DNA of 64,000 nt, from assembly GCA_012845835.1 (NCBI GenBank), contig JABAKD010000026.1:15042533-15106532 (forward strand), read 5' to 3'. Position 1 is the stretch's first letter, and each line of letters opens with the position of its first letter. The notes beneath the pieces are model-generated. The model ran no database searches and was not told the origin of the DNA. It saw only the letters and a list, made by a program, of their open reading frames with translations. This document shows, in pieces, positions 33,290 through 44,099 of this stretch. The translations under genes and the position numbers were made by a program. This DNA is from Undaria pinnatifida (lineage: Eukaryota > Sar > Phaeophyceae > Laminariales > Alariaceae).

Positions 33290-34290
33290 CTACACTGCAC
33301 CTAGGGTAAATGCTGCCCGTTTTGGTGCGATGAGTGTCAGCGTGTTGGGCGATCTTACACTGTGCTTCCACCCCTACACTACACCTAGGGTAAATGCTGC
33401 CCGTTTTGGTGCGACGAGTGTCAGCGTGTTGGGCGATCTTTCACTGTGCTCCCCCCCCTACACTACACCTAGGGTAAATGCTGCCCGTTTCGGTGCGATG
33501 AGTGTCAGCGTGTTGGGCGATCTTACACTGTGCTTCCACCCCTACACTACACCTAGGGTAAATGCTGCCCGTTTTGGTGCGATGAGTGTCAGCGTGTTGG
33601 GCGATCTTACACTGTGCTTCCACCCCTACACTACACCTAGGGTAAATGCTGCCCGTTTTGGTGCGACGAGTGTCAGCGTGTTGGGCGATCTTTCACTGTG
33701 CTCCCCCCCCTACACCACACCTAGGGTAAATGCTGCCCGTTTTGGTGCGATGAGTGTCAGCGTGTTGGGCGATCTTTCACTGTGTTCCTCCCCTACACTA
33801 CACGTAGGGTAAATGCTGCCCGTTTTGGTGCGATGAGTGTCAGCGTGTTGGGCGATCTTACACTGTGCTTCCACCCCTACACTACACCTAGGGTAAATGC
33901 TGCCCGTTTTGGTGCGATGAGTGTCAGCGTGTTGGGCGATCTTACACTGTGCTTCCACCCCTACACTACACCTAGGGTAAATGCTGCCCGTTTTGGTGCG
34001 ATGAGTGTCAGCGTGTTGGGCGATCTTACACTGTGCTTCCACCCCTACACTACACCTAGGGTAAATGCTGCCCGTTTTGGTGCGATGAGTGTCAGCGTGT
34101 TGGGCGATCTTACACTGTGCTCCACCCCTACACTACACCTAGGGTAAATGCTGCCTGTTTTGGTGCGATGAGCGTCGGCGTGTTGGGCGAACCTTTATTG
34201 TGATAACCCCTACACTACACCTAGGGTAAATGCTGCCTGTTTTGGTCCGATGAGCGTGGGCGTTTTGGGCGACGCTTTCCTGTGCTACCT
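33290..34290 (+). repeat. 84-bp tandem repeat array in the Gypsy leader
   Basis: About twelve units near 84 bp, each with CCTAGGGTAAATGCTGCC, TTTTGGTGCGATGAGTGT and GCGTGTTGGGCGATCTTACA. The unit is a multiple of three, so plus frames (33237-33812, 33782-34147) read a 28-residue repeat (PRVNAARFGAMSVSVLGDL). Both strands stay open, so coding is doubtful. The last two units (34140-34290) are more diverged. Confidence 0.92.
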
Positions 34291-34703
34291 CCCCCCGCCT
34301 AGGTTGAATGATACCTGTCTAAATGTGATGGCTGCAGACGTACCTATACTGTGTTGCACCCCCTGCACTGCGGTTAGGGTCAGTGCTGCCCAGTTTTGAC
34401 TCCTTGTACTGCGGTTCGTGCGGGCGTTACCCATATACCCTACGGTCAGACTGGGCGCTGCTCTTACGTTGCGGTTATGATGATTGGTACCTTGTTACTG
34501 CTGTACTCCTCTTATACGGCCAGTTGACGTGGCTGCTACCATCACTGAGGCTGGACGGAGTCAAGGCCCATATTGTTGCTGTTTTGCTGAAACACAGATA
34601 TACCGCTCCTTGGAGCAGGAACACCACAACAATTTATCTGTCTCCATAGCTTCTTCACGCGTCGTTCCTCTCCCCCCCCCCCCCTTCACTACACCTAGGC
34701 ACC

Positions 34704-36809
34704 ATGTCCACCGGTGACGATGGGGGCTACTCGGGGCTGGCTGAGGTCTTCCACGCACCCCAACCTGGATGCCCACGAGACAGGGAGAGCTCGCTCGAGA
34801 TGCCGCGACTCGAGACGGGGGGAACCATCGGTGGCGGGTTCCGGTGACGAGACAGAAGACGGAGCACCATACCTCCACCCGTTCCCACCAACCAAGCGGG
34901 TCGATTCGCTGGTTCGCGCTGAGAAGGAGACGGACCAACCCCCACCGGACTCGGGGGCGTCTCGACGCCAGCTCTCGCCAGCCCCGGGGGAGCGCTACCA
35001 GCTGCCCCCCCCCAGCGCTCGACAGGGCACCACCGCCGCCACCTGGGCTCTCCGCGCTCGACAGAGCGCCACCCCCAGAGCTCCCGGGACCGGGGCACCC
35101 ATGCCGCCCCCTTGGTCTTGGCATACGCGGCGGCGCGGGCCCAGCGGGCGCTCGACGACGTCAACCAGACGATAGCACGCCGACGTCGGTTTGACAAAGA
35201 TATCGAACAGGCGAAGACCGCTGCGCGGGAGTCGTCCCTGGTTGCGAAGAGGGCGCAACAAGCCCTCGCTCAATCAGTTGCGTCGTCTGTGGCGGGAGCT
35301 AACGCGGCCCTCTTGCCTTCGTCGCGCCCGCAGGGTGTCGCATCCCAGCGACCACGACCCGGGAACGACGCCTTCTTCAAGGGCATCGTTGCGTGCATGG
35401 CGTCTGCAGCGCGGGTAGTCTTCTCCTCAGCGTTGGCGACCCGCGGTGGTGGAAACGGCCTGCGCCCTCCTCCCGTCAGAGAGGCCGGCGTCGCGGCAAG
35501 CGGACGTCCTCAATGGAAGCGGCCTGGGCTCGCGTGGATTGTACGCCCTATGCTAGACAGACGAGAGCCGCCCCGACCCTTGCCCTCGTCAAGGCCCTGC
35601 TGATAGCCCACGACGAGGACCCCGACCCTGTCTTTTGGCCGGACCCCGGAGAAAGAGTTGGCAGAACGAAACCGGGGAAAATGTCGCGACAGTCGCGACC
35701 GCGGGGACCGCAACCGTGGGGGTGGCAGCAAAAATGGTGGGGGTGGCGACCACCACCGCCGCCGCGGGGGTGACAGCGCATCGGGTGCTGGTGTGCCTGA
35801 GGGCGCCGCCGAGGGGGCAATTTCGGTCCAACAACCGGGGCAGTTGGCCGCTGCTCTGGCAGAGGAATGGCGCGAGAGGACGTTCAGCGTGGGACAGCTC
35901 GTCAACCTCCTCCCGCTCGTCTTGGTCCTCGAGCACGGACCACACCGAGGTGGTCGTGGTAGCAGGCAAAAAGTGCAAAAACCATGGCAGGAGGAGCATC
36001 TGGGCCTGAGGCTTTCACCCTCCTGTTGCGTCTGCTGATCACGCACTTCGACGGGGTTGATACGGAGGAGGGCTACACTACGTTGCATACTTTTGGAATG
36101 TGTAACGGCATGCCTTTTTCTGATTTCAGTTGGGAGTTTCGCGTACTCATGCCGACCGCTACGGGGAGTGAGCGTGTTTTGTCTCCGGGGACGGATGTGG
36201 TGTTGGAGGTGGTTCGGGTGGCGGCGAATGAGCAATTTCCGGCTCTCCTGCCTGCGTTGTACCCTGGTTCGAAGGCAACAAACCTGCGGCCGTACATCTC
36301 GTTGGATGCTATGTGGCGGGCCTTTAGTGACTAATAAGACACCTGCCGTCAACGGCGAAACATTTTTTTCTCTCCCTGTTTCTTCGACGGGAGCGCGGTC
36401 ATGCGCCCTGTCGGGGCCCCGGCCCGCAGATCATGGGCGCGGCCAGGGCCGAGTGCCGTCCCAGTCGCTTTCGTGGCAGACGGGATCGAGCCATCATTCA
36501 ACTGTCATGCCCATCGATGATTCATCTGACCCTTGGCTTGACCACACATCGAACTGCTGGCCACTAGAAGAGCATCATTATGCAGAAGGTTTCGCCGTTA
36601 AGGCCTCGTTTAAGACAGACGACCCTCCCCTTTGGAGCGGCCTCCTTTCACCTCGCGCTGATGCCCTCCGAGAAAACCGGGGGCTTTGCCTCAACTGCCA
36701 CGAAGACAACCATTCCTTCAAGCATTGTAGGCATCCTTATATTACTGCGAGTGGCTGCTTGAACCCTGAACTAGGCCAACTTGGCGACGATGACGCACAC
36801 CGACGTTGA
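34704..36809 (+). pseudogene. Gypsy gag with CCHC zinc knuckle
   Basis: Begins at ACCATG (34704; MSTGDDGGYSG). That frame stops at about 34845 and the reading then moves between frames. Blocks: Pro-rich N-terminal region; a coiled-coil-like helix (AAARAQRALDDVNQTIARRR, 35125 onward); a basic Gly/Pro/Trp-rich stretch (about 35620-35775); a helical block AISVQQPGQLAAALAEEW (35818-35871); a capsid-like block LLRLLITHFDGVDTEEGYTT (about 36023-36081), closed by a stop at 36334. In another frame a linker leads to CLNCHEDNHSFKHC at 36687-36728, a perfect C-x2-C-x4-H-x4-C knuckle. Packages element RNA. At least four frame changes are surprising beside identical LTRs. Confidence 0.68.
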
Positions 36810-37524
36810 CAAACACGCATGGTCTGCTACCGCCGAGACGACAAATCCTCTCGCCCAAACAACCACAAGAAAAATCGTCGCCATCTTTCAGGATCAGGGC
36901 CAGGTAAACTGTTACAACGATACCACATACACGTCGGATCACCATGGTATCCTGCGCTCGCCCGCCTCTTCTGCCCCCGCTCCCGCTTCTCGAATGCGCT
37001 TTGGAGCCGCCCACAACCCGGGCGAAAATAAATGTGCGCGCCAACCTGGCACATTCCGTAACGGCAATCGACAGCTCGACGGCGGTACGGCACCGTCGAC
37101 AACACTGTCGGGGGGTACCTATTTTGGTTTCAGGAAATGCTCGTGTTCTGTTGCTAGCCTGTCCAGAAACGCAGCACAGATTGCCTCTGTCAAGAGCCTA
37201 CGGGCTCCTACGCCGTCTGCGGACGATTCTCACGGCGTAGTACCGGCGGCGGAAACTAGCGCTTCAAGCGTGGTTTCCTCCAGCCAGGTAATTTTTTTTC
37301 TTTTCTTTCTTTTTCGACGGCGAGAACGCGCGCTTTCAGCGACGTTCCCCTCGGTCAGGTCTGAGTTCGGCAACGGGAACCGCGCTTCCAGCGCCGTTTC
37401 CCTCAGCCGCGGCATAAACTCAGCAATGGGGGTACGCGCTCCAAACGCCGCCCCCATCAACCATGGCACGGGAGCCTGCGCTTTGCGCGCTCCCCCTCTA
37501 GGTACGCGCCGCGCAACAATATAG
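36781..37524 (+). CDS. Gypsy-internal ORF of unknown function
   Basis: 247 codons overlapping the end of the gag frame by 29 bases, in a different frame, as pol overlaps gag in many LTR elements. The start and the first 60 residues are polar (TTRKIVAIFQDQGQVNCYND). The rest is Ala/Ser/Arg-rich with a short hydrophobic run (QVIFFLFFLF, encoded by a T-rich tract). I looked for the protease DTG/DSG triad and did not find one. Could be an Env-like, accessory or degenerate protease region. Confidence 0.3.
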   Translation: MATMTHTDVDKHAWSATAETTNPLAQTTTRKIVAIFQDQGQVNCYNDTTYTSDHHGILRSPASSAPAPASRMRFGAAHNPGENKCARQPGTFRNGNRQLDGGTAPSTTLSGGTYFGFRKCSCSVASLSRNAAQIASVKSLRAPTPSADDSHGVVPAAETSASSVVSSSQVIFFLFFLFRRRERALSATFPSVRSEFGNGNRASSAVSLSRGINSAMGVRAPNAAPINHGTGACALRAPPLGTRRATI

Positions 37525-38139
37525 CTGCAGCGACGGCGCGTCGCCTTTTTTACGCGTATGTGTGCATCCCCCCCTCTCCCTGACCAGGCGGTGGCGGTCG
37601 GTTTGAGGCGTGGGACGGTCGACCCTCGAAACACTTTTTCTGACCACGAGGTGGCGGTCGATTTGAGGTGTGGGAAGGCCAACACTAAAACACCGAGATC
37701 TTTTGCGAGGCTCGATCCAGTGTTTGCTCGCGATAAGAGCGGGCGCTCTGTCTTTTTTTCCATCATGGAGGAGTCGACAAGATTAGCTACCTCGTCTCCC
37801 TTCTCCAAGAGACATAACGGAAGAGAGCCTCCTCGGGTAAAAATATTATTGCCTTGCCCGAGCCCCGCTCCAGAAGACGCCCACAGGGTTTACGGACCCT
37901 GCTTCGTCTTTTAACACGCTAACCCACGTGTTTCAGGATACGTCTGCCCCAGTGGCACAGGAAGAAGATCCGACACTGCGCGACGGGCCAGTGGTGACTC
38001 CACGGCCTCCAGCCTGATCAGCTGGACGCTATTCCCGTAAATTTACGGAAGAATCGCGCCTCTCGTCAAGCAGAAACAGCTCAGAGCCCCTGCCCCTTTG
38101 GGCGCAGTTGGAGCAGTTTTCTTGCGATTATACGCCAAA

Positions 38140-38940
38140 AAGCGAAGAGGCCACGACGCGAGAAACCGTGGGTTCGGACTCGCGTCGTGCTCCCGAGGCC
38201 TGGTGTTCCTGAGGGGGACACTACAGGCCCAAAGAGCCGAGGACTGGTGTTCCCAGACGGGGACATTACAGACCCAAATGCCCAAAGAGGCTACCGACGG
38301 GTTGGCACCGTCGGTGTTGGACTCTTTTTCGGGTGTAATGAGGGCGGCTTCTTACGAGTTTCCGCCAGCGAGTGAGGAGGACCCGAGGCGAGAAACCCCA
38401 GGTTCGGACTCGCATGTTGCTCCCGAGGCCTGGTGCCCCCGCAAGGGGACATTACAGGCCAAAGAGCCGAGGACTGGTGTTCCCAGACGGGGACATTGCA
38501 GACCCAAATGCCGAACGAGGCTACCGACGGGTTGGCACCGTCGGTGTTGGACTCGTTTTCGGGTGCAATGAGGTCGGCTTCTTACGAGTTTCCGCCAGCG
38601 AGTGAGGAGGACCCGAGGCGAGAAACCCCAGGTTCGGACTCGCATGTTGCTCCTGAGGCCTGGTGCTCCCGCAAGGGGACATTACACGCCCAAGTAGCCG
38701 AGGACTGGTGTTCCCAAAAGGGGACATTGCAGACCCACAAATGCCGAACGAGGCTACCGACGGGTTGGCACCGTCGGTTTTTGCCATTTTTCGGGCGCAG
38801 TTAGAGCGGATTCTCGCGCTTTTCCGCCAACGAGCGAAGAAAGACCCGAGGCGAGATACCACGGGTTCGGATTCGCGTCGTGCTCCCGAGGCCTGGTGTT
38901 CCTGGACGGGGACATTGCAGGCCCAAATTTCAACACGGAT
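38140..38940 (+). repeat. ~232-bp tandem repeat in the Gypsy pol region
   Basis: About 3.4 units, marked by GGTTCGGACTCGC, GAGGCCTGGTG, GAGCCGAGGACTGGTGTTCC, GACCCAAATGCC, CTACCGACGGGTTGGCACCG, CGAGTTTCCGCCAGCGAG. Units 2 and 3 are nearly identical. They read through in plus frames (EEDPRRETPGSDSHVAPEAW). Confidence 0.9.
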
Positions 38941-39259
38941 TTTGACCCTTCTCTCGAATACTCCACAGCCAAGTGGTGTTATTCTGGCAGCTCCCATCCT
39001 ATTTTCCACCCTGGTCCCCTTCGTCGTTTGCCGTGGACGACGTATCATATTCTTGCGCGGAGCAGGACATGATGGCCGAAAAGACCAAGTTTTTGCAAGA
39101 CCATCGAGCAGTGGGGCTCATTATGTCGTCGCCTCGTCCAAGCACACGCAAACGCATCGGTCGAGGCGTGCACAACTTTGACTCCGCTGTTGGGGACAGG
39201 GAGAAGCAAAACGCCGTGTCACCTGGCACCTACGCCAAATTCACGCAGAATTCAGCCAC

Positions 39260-39287
<28 letters not shown>
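39260..39287 (+). repeat. A28 homopolymer inside the Gypsy element
   Basis: Twenty-eight consecutive A. In one frame it reads as a lysine run before VTF and a stop. Unusual in the middle of a retroelement body. Confidence 0.97.
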
Positions 39288-39290
<3 letters not shown>

Positions 39291-39625
39291 ACCTTTTGAG
39301 CTCTGACAACAAGAGTCTGGCTGAATCCTGCCCTCTGAACCCAGTGTGGGGCGTTGGTCTCCGGGCTGATGGTCCCAGGGCCAACAGCCCATGCCAGGGG
39401 AGAGGAAAACTTGCTCGGTGAGGCCCTTTCTGCCGTTCGCGCAGCTATTTGCGACAATGAGACCGGGTCGGCGCACCCGGCCTCCCCTAGTCGGTTCCGC
39501 ACCTGCACTGCGAGTGCAAGAACCAAGAAATCTCGTCCGCGCCGCAACCAGACCGTTCACAGCGGCCAGCGCTCGCAAAGCTCCCCCTTCGGCGTTTCCG
39601 ACCTATTTCTCGGGCGCGTTGGCCA

Positions 39626-40744
39626 ATGAAAAGCCGTGAAGTTGTGGAGATAGCTTTTAGCGTCGGCCCTGACCTTGCGATGTCAGAACACTGCCCCTGT
39701 TTCGTCGAGGGTACTGTGACGCTGGACGACGTTTTGTTCACTATGAAAATCGCGTTTATCAGTCGAGCAACGCTCGACTTGGAGAGGCACTGGACTCCTA
39801 AAGATTTGGGGACCGGCAGCATTGCTTGGGTTCCCAAACACCTCCGAGGATACTGAGGGGAACAAAGTTCCGCATATCCTCCGGCCACAATACATAAGAG
39901 AGCATTGGCAAAGTGGGGACCCTCAATGCACGAGTCCAGCGGTAGCTTGAGTTCGTCACCGCGTTCGATTGCACACTCGAGCACCGCAAAGGCAGCGCCA
40001 AGGGCATCGCCGATTTTTCTGGCCCGTTTTCCAGAACCCGCTACGGAGTACGACCGCAGTGGCTTGGAAAAATTCAACCTCGTGGGGTTGACAAGCCTCA
40101 ACCCCGTTGGAGATAGCGGTATCTACCTCCTACGGACCCGCGGGCTGCGCGCTCCCCCCTCGCCGATCCCAGGAGTCGGTTCGGGTGGACTCGCGCCCCT
40201 CGCCAAAAGCACTGTCTTGGGTGGGCTCGTGCCCCACACGGAAAGCACTGCTTTGGGTGGACTCGAACCCCTCGCCGAAAGCACTGTCTTGGGTGGGCTC
40301 GTGCCCCGCACTGAACATGCTGCCTTGGGTGGGCTCCCTCTCACCTCTACCGCGTTTCACGATTTTCGCAAACACGAGCCACGTATAAGGATTGACGGCC
40401 TTTCTGTTTCCCCGGGGAGATTCGTCGCTCGTGTTTCTTCCTCCGTCGCCACTACCGAAGGCTGTACCGGCCGCGGGTCGATTTCACCTGCCGCCGACAC
40501 TGTTTTCGCTTCGGTCTTTGCCATACCCATCGAGGGCGGCACGGGCTCCGCAGAAGCCCTGGCTGCAGCGACGCCCATCGCACAGCCGACTTATCTATCC
40601 CGGAGTTCTTCACAGGAGACGGCCCCCGCCGCGACCACCGGTTCGACTGTGTCCGTCTCCGCCATGCTTGGCACTCCAGCCCCTCCGTCGTCGACGACGC
40701 GCCGACGAACAGCGATAACAACGGGTAATGCACTCCCGCTGTAG
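39626..40744 (+). other. Open plus-strand frames, no domain recognised
   Basis: A 76-codon frame (39626-39856; EHCPCFVEGTVTLDDVLFTM) and a 279-codon frame (39905-40744). The second holds short repeats TVLGGLVPHTESTALGGLEP (two and a half copies of a 60-bp unit, 40190-40340) and a Ser/Thr/Ala-rich C-terminus. This is where RT-RNase H would sit in a normal Ty3 element, but I see neither LPFG nor YxDD-like boxes nor RNase H motifs. Confidence 0.35.
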
Positions 40745-40747
40745 ATT

Positions 40748-41290
40748 ATGGATTCGGGCCCGGCGGGGCCCCTCGGCCATCTTGCGGACGAAGTACAACC
40801 CCGTCGCGAGTTCCACGGCCGCAGCCGACCCCGTCGCCGCCGCGACCCCTGCTCTTGTCGACTCGCCGGTCCGCACGGTGCCACAGCCGTCCGACCGCGA
40901 CCTCGCAGAGCCTATATGGGAACTCCTCTCTTACGGCTCACGCCTTCTCCTGGTGGCACGCCGACCGCATATACAAGGGCGGACGCCCTTCGCAACGCTG
41001 CTGAATTGCGTTTCGCTGATTCCGTCGCGCGTTATTCGCATTACGATTGGAAGCGAGAGCAGCACGCTGAGCCGACGTGCCACGCCATGATGCGTTACGT
41101 TTCTATCGGCCGGCAATCGGTCCTGCCGCCCGACTTTTTGGCGTGCTACCTCTTGCACAAGCGTCCCTCCCTCTCAGACATCCAGGAGCTGGCGGGTAAG
41201 GGTCGACTACATACAACCGACGACGACATCGTCCTACTCGTCCGTAACCCGACACTACCGCCAACAAGCTCCGACAAACCGAACTCTGTG
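40748..41290 (+). pseudogene. Gypsy pol, segment just upstream of integrase
   Basis: The frame 40748-41584 reads ADALRNAAELRFADSVARYS, then LPPDFLACYLLHKRPSLSDI and GKGRLHTTDDDIVLLVRNPT, up to about 41280. This is the spacer between RNase H and integrase in Ty3-like pols. A one-base frame change near 41282-41290 separates it from the integrase frame, which continues with LWGELLALLNDEPVR. Upstream of about 40930 the frame loses any pol-like character. Confidence 0.6.
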
Positions 41291-43238
41291 GGGCGAGCTG
41301 CTTGCTTTGCTAAACGACGAGCCAGTTCGCATCTACGTTCCCCTGCTCATGCGCCCTTGGATCATGCAAGCTTGCCACTCGACGGCCTCCTGCCACCTTG
41401 GCACCACGCGCACGTTGCGCATGCTGGAGCGTTTTTATTGGTGGATTGGCATGAGTGTGTGTACCCGGTGGTGGCTTCGCCACTGCTTGAAGTGCCAAGC
41501 GCGGATAACCCCACGGCTGACTGTCCGCTGGCCCATCATCACAATGCCTCTGCCGGAAGGTCCAGGTATCGCCGTCAGTGTTGACTACTTCGGCCCCCTT
41601 CCGGTCACACCACGAGGCAACACCTACATCCTGCTGTTCACCGATCGCTTCAGTCGTCGGGCCGACATGTTCCCCGTCACTGCCGCTGAGTTCACCGCGG
41701 AAGGTACAGCCAATATCCTGGTGAACCAATACATACCCTTGTGGGGGTGCCCGCGCACCATACTCTCGGACAACGGACTGCAGTTCTGCTCCAAGCTTTC
41801 ACAAGCTGTATATCAGTTGTTAGGTGTACACAAGCATGATACAAGCTCCTACCATCCCAACTGTAACGGGGGCGTTGAGCGGGTAAATCAAACTATGGCA
41901 CAAATTCTGGCTATGGTCGTCAACGAGCGACAAGACGACTGGGACTTGCATCTGCCCCACGTCGAATTCGCTTACAACAACTCTGTCAGCGCGGCGACGG
42001 GTTTGGCGCCCAACGAGGTCCACATGGGCAGACTCCCACGGCTCCCCCTGACGATTTTCGACCGCAAACGTGTCGTGGGACACCAGAGTCTGGCCCGTGA
42101 CCTCCTGGCCTATTGCGATTTGGCCACCGACCGGCAAAAACGCGCGAACGACATTGTCCGCGCACACCACGCCCTCACCGTTTCCCGTGTTGACCGCAGA
42201 AACTCCGCCCTCGCCGACGCGATGCGTCCAGCACCTAATTTCACTGTGGATGGTTGGGCATGGGTATACAATTCTGCCTCTACCATCCGCCAGGGTGTGA
42301 AGGCGAATACCGACGCCAAGGTACTCAAGGCCAAACTCGCGCTTAACTGGACGGGCCCATACAAGGTCCTGGCCGTCGGTCCCTGCTCCGCCGCCGAGAC
42401 CCCGGACGGCTCGCCGCTCGGGAGCAACCTCCTTTATTTGGATCTCCCTTCCGACCTGCCTGGTTCGGACGCTCGTCAGCGTGTGACAATCGAGCGCTGC
42501 GAACCCTGTGCCAACCCCCACGACAGCGGGGACATGCCCAAATACCTACCGGCGGGGCTGACACAGTATGTGCTCAACAAATTTTCCAAGACGTCCCCGC
42601 CGTACCACGTCACTCAAGACGACGTTTCGACTCCCCTCCAACGGCTGGAGGTGGAGCAGATAACTGGTCATCAGTCGGTACGGGGGCGAGGTGGCATCAT
42701 CACGGTGCTATACAAGACGCATTGGGCGGGACTCTCCGAACCGTCCTGGGAGCGGGAAATGGACCTCCACCTCTCCCGCTCGCACATCTTGCGTTATTGG
42801 ACCGGAACCCCGGACCAGCACCGCCAAACCAACCGCCTTTACTGCCGAATGCGGATCGGAGCGGCACAGCGTGAGCTCTCCCGCAACAACGGGGAACGTT
42901 TCCTAGCGCTGGGCTACGCCTGTGTTCCCCGCACCGATTGGCTCCGTCGCTACCACGACAAAGTACTCCTTATAGGAGCCCACTTTTGGTACAAGGGAGA
43001 CGATGGTTTATGGTGGCTAGGAAAAATCAGCGCGAGCACTACTGAGGACAAGGTATACCTGGTCCGCTTTATGGACGACCCGGGACCGATTAAACTCCCT
43101 CTTCCCCCGGCGCGCTACACGACTTCAACGGGAGCCGTACGAGGCTCTTGGTGCTTGCAAGTTCACATCGCCAGTGCGTTTCCTCGGGGAATCCAACGTA
43201 ACGTAGACGAATCTCGAGGCGCGGCCGTGGCCAGTTGA
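41283..43238 (+). CDS. Gypsy integrase with chromodomain and C-terminal Tudor-like module
   Basis: Residue numbers count from the TTG at 41307; there is no ATG there and the frame is open farther upstream, so the protein is part of pol. HHCC zinc site: His24, His30, Cys60, Cys63. RNase-H-fold core with DD35E: Asp93 (SVDYFGP), Asp155 (LSDNGLQF), Glu191 (NGGVERVNQ). DNA-binding/GPY-like region near 350-380 (NWTGPYKVLAV). Chromodomain about 447-505 (LEVEQITGHQ ... YKTHWAGLSEPSWERE). Then a module at 556-608 (IGAHFWYKGDDGLWWLGKIS ... YLVRFMDDPGP) that looks Tudor/SH3-like. Inserts element cDNA; the chromodomain would steer it to marked chromatin. Intact to the TGA at 43238. Confidence 0.93.
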   Translation, partial: TLWGELLALLNDEPVRIYVPLLMRPWIMQACHSTASCHLGTTRTLRMLERFYWWIGMSVCTRWWLRHCLKCQARITPRLTVRWPIITMPLPEGPGIAVSVDYFGPLPVTPRGNTYILLFTDRFSRRADMFPVTAAEFTAEGTANILVNQYIPLWGCPRTILSDNGLQFCSKLSQAVYQLLGVHKHDTSSYHPNCNGGVERVNQTMAQILAMVVNERQDDWDLHLPHVEFAYNNSVSAATGLAPNEVHMGRLPRLPLTIFDRKRVVGHQSLARDLLAYCDLATDRQKRANDIVRAHHALTVSRVDRRNSALADAMRPAPNFTVDGWAWVYNSASTIRQGVKANTDAKVLKAKLALNWTGPYKVLAVGPCSAAETPDGSPLGSNLLYLDLPSDLPGSDARQRVTIERCEPCANPHDSGDMPKYLPAGLTQYVLNKFSKTSPPYHVTQDDVSTPLQRLEVEQITGHQSVRGRGGIITVLYKTHWAGLSEPSWEREMDLHLSRSHILRYWTGTPDQHRQTNRLYCRMRIGAAQRELSRNNGERFLALGYACVPRTDWLRRYHDKVLLIGAHFWYKGDDGLWWLGKISASTTEDKVYLVRFMDDPGPIKLPLPPARYTTSTGAVRGSWCLQVHIASAFPRGIQRNVDESRGAAVAS

Positions 43239-44099
43239 CTTCCAAGCCACCACCGCGTCTCGATAGTTCTTCATTTTTTTGAGGTATGAGTTTTGCGTCT
43301 TTGTCTTTGGGTCGTTCGTAGTGTCCTGAGGGTCTTCATCGAGTTTTGGGGCGGTTCTTTCCATTTTTTTTCTCTTTTCTGTCCTGCCGAACCCCCTGCT
43401 CAGTGCCGGGTCAGGGTTCGGGTAAAACGCCGCTATCTGAGGCGCAGGGCTGTCGCCTTTTTGTCATTCAAATTCGCCCTGCCGACGCCCTCCTCAGCCC
43501 AGAGCCGGGGGGCGACCAGTGTACGGGTCTGTGTGTCTTCTTTTATGTTTTGTGTGTTGTATTTGTTCTGCTTTTTTTTTTTTTTTCGTCTAAACACTTC
43601 CTCCCCTAGCGGGGCTGTAGGTGTTGACACCTTCCATCCCGGGTATTCGTCGTTTCCTCGTCTAACCCCCCGCCTTGCCGATGGCCCGCGGGAGGTTTTT
43701 CGCATGACTTCTCCCTTGTATTAGCGCCTGTGTCCCCCTCTATATCGACGAGGGCTCGCCTCGCCATAGTACCTTTTCTGTGGTTGGTTTACCGTAGAGC
43801 CTTTCCTGCCCTCCCCCCGCCACACCGGCGGCATGCGGCAGGTTCTAGAGCCTTTTCTGCCCCCCCGCCACGCCGGCGGCATGCGGCAAGTTTTTGATGG
43901 GTGACTATTGCCTTGCTGTAGGGTCTGCTTTTCTTTCTACTTCTTTTCTTCGCGTGTTCCTGGCTCCATAGCCAGACGGTTAGAGGTGTGGGAGTGGGGT
44001 TTGAGGAGCCGCATCTTCGACTCATGGTCTAGTTCGTAGAACCGGAGTTTCCCCGAATCTCCCATATTTCTGCATATGCGACTCATCAGGGTGGGCTAG
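43239..44099 (+). other. Gypsy 3' region
   Basis: Non-coding. A 58-bp tandem pair at about 43797-43905 (GAGCCTTTYCTGCCC, GCCACRCCGGCGGCATGCGG). A purine-leaning CAGGGTGGGCTAG directly before the 3' LTR is a weak polypurine-tract candidate. Confidence 0.5.

Noticed and set aside
33237-33812. 191-codon ORF with perfect 28-residue repeats
   Set aside because: Period is a multiple of three, so frames stay open on both strands; no start context or known domain. Kept only as a repeat.
33290-34290. CRISPR-like array
   Set aside because: Units are directly contiguous 84-bp repeats without unique spacers, in a eukaryotic retroelement.
38973-39299. FAVDDVSYS as a reverse-transcriptase YxDD box
   Set aside because: The aromatic position is wrong and no neighbouring RT motif (LPFG, thumb) aligns; taken as chance.
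39487-40101. 204-codon minus ORF inside the Gypsy element
   Set aside because: Antisense to the element; no domain and same-length frames exist on the plus strand.
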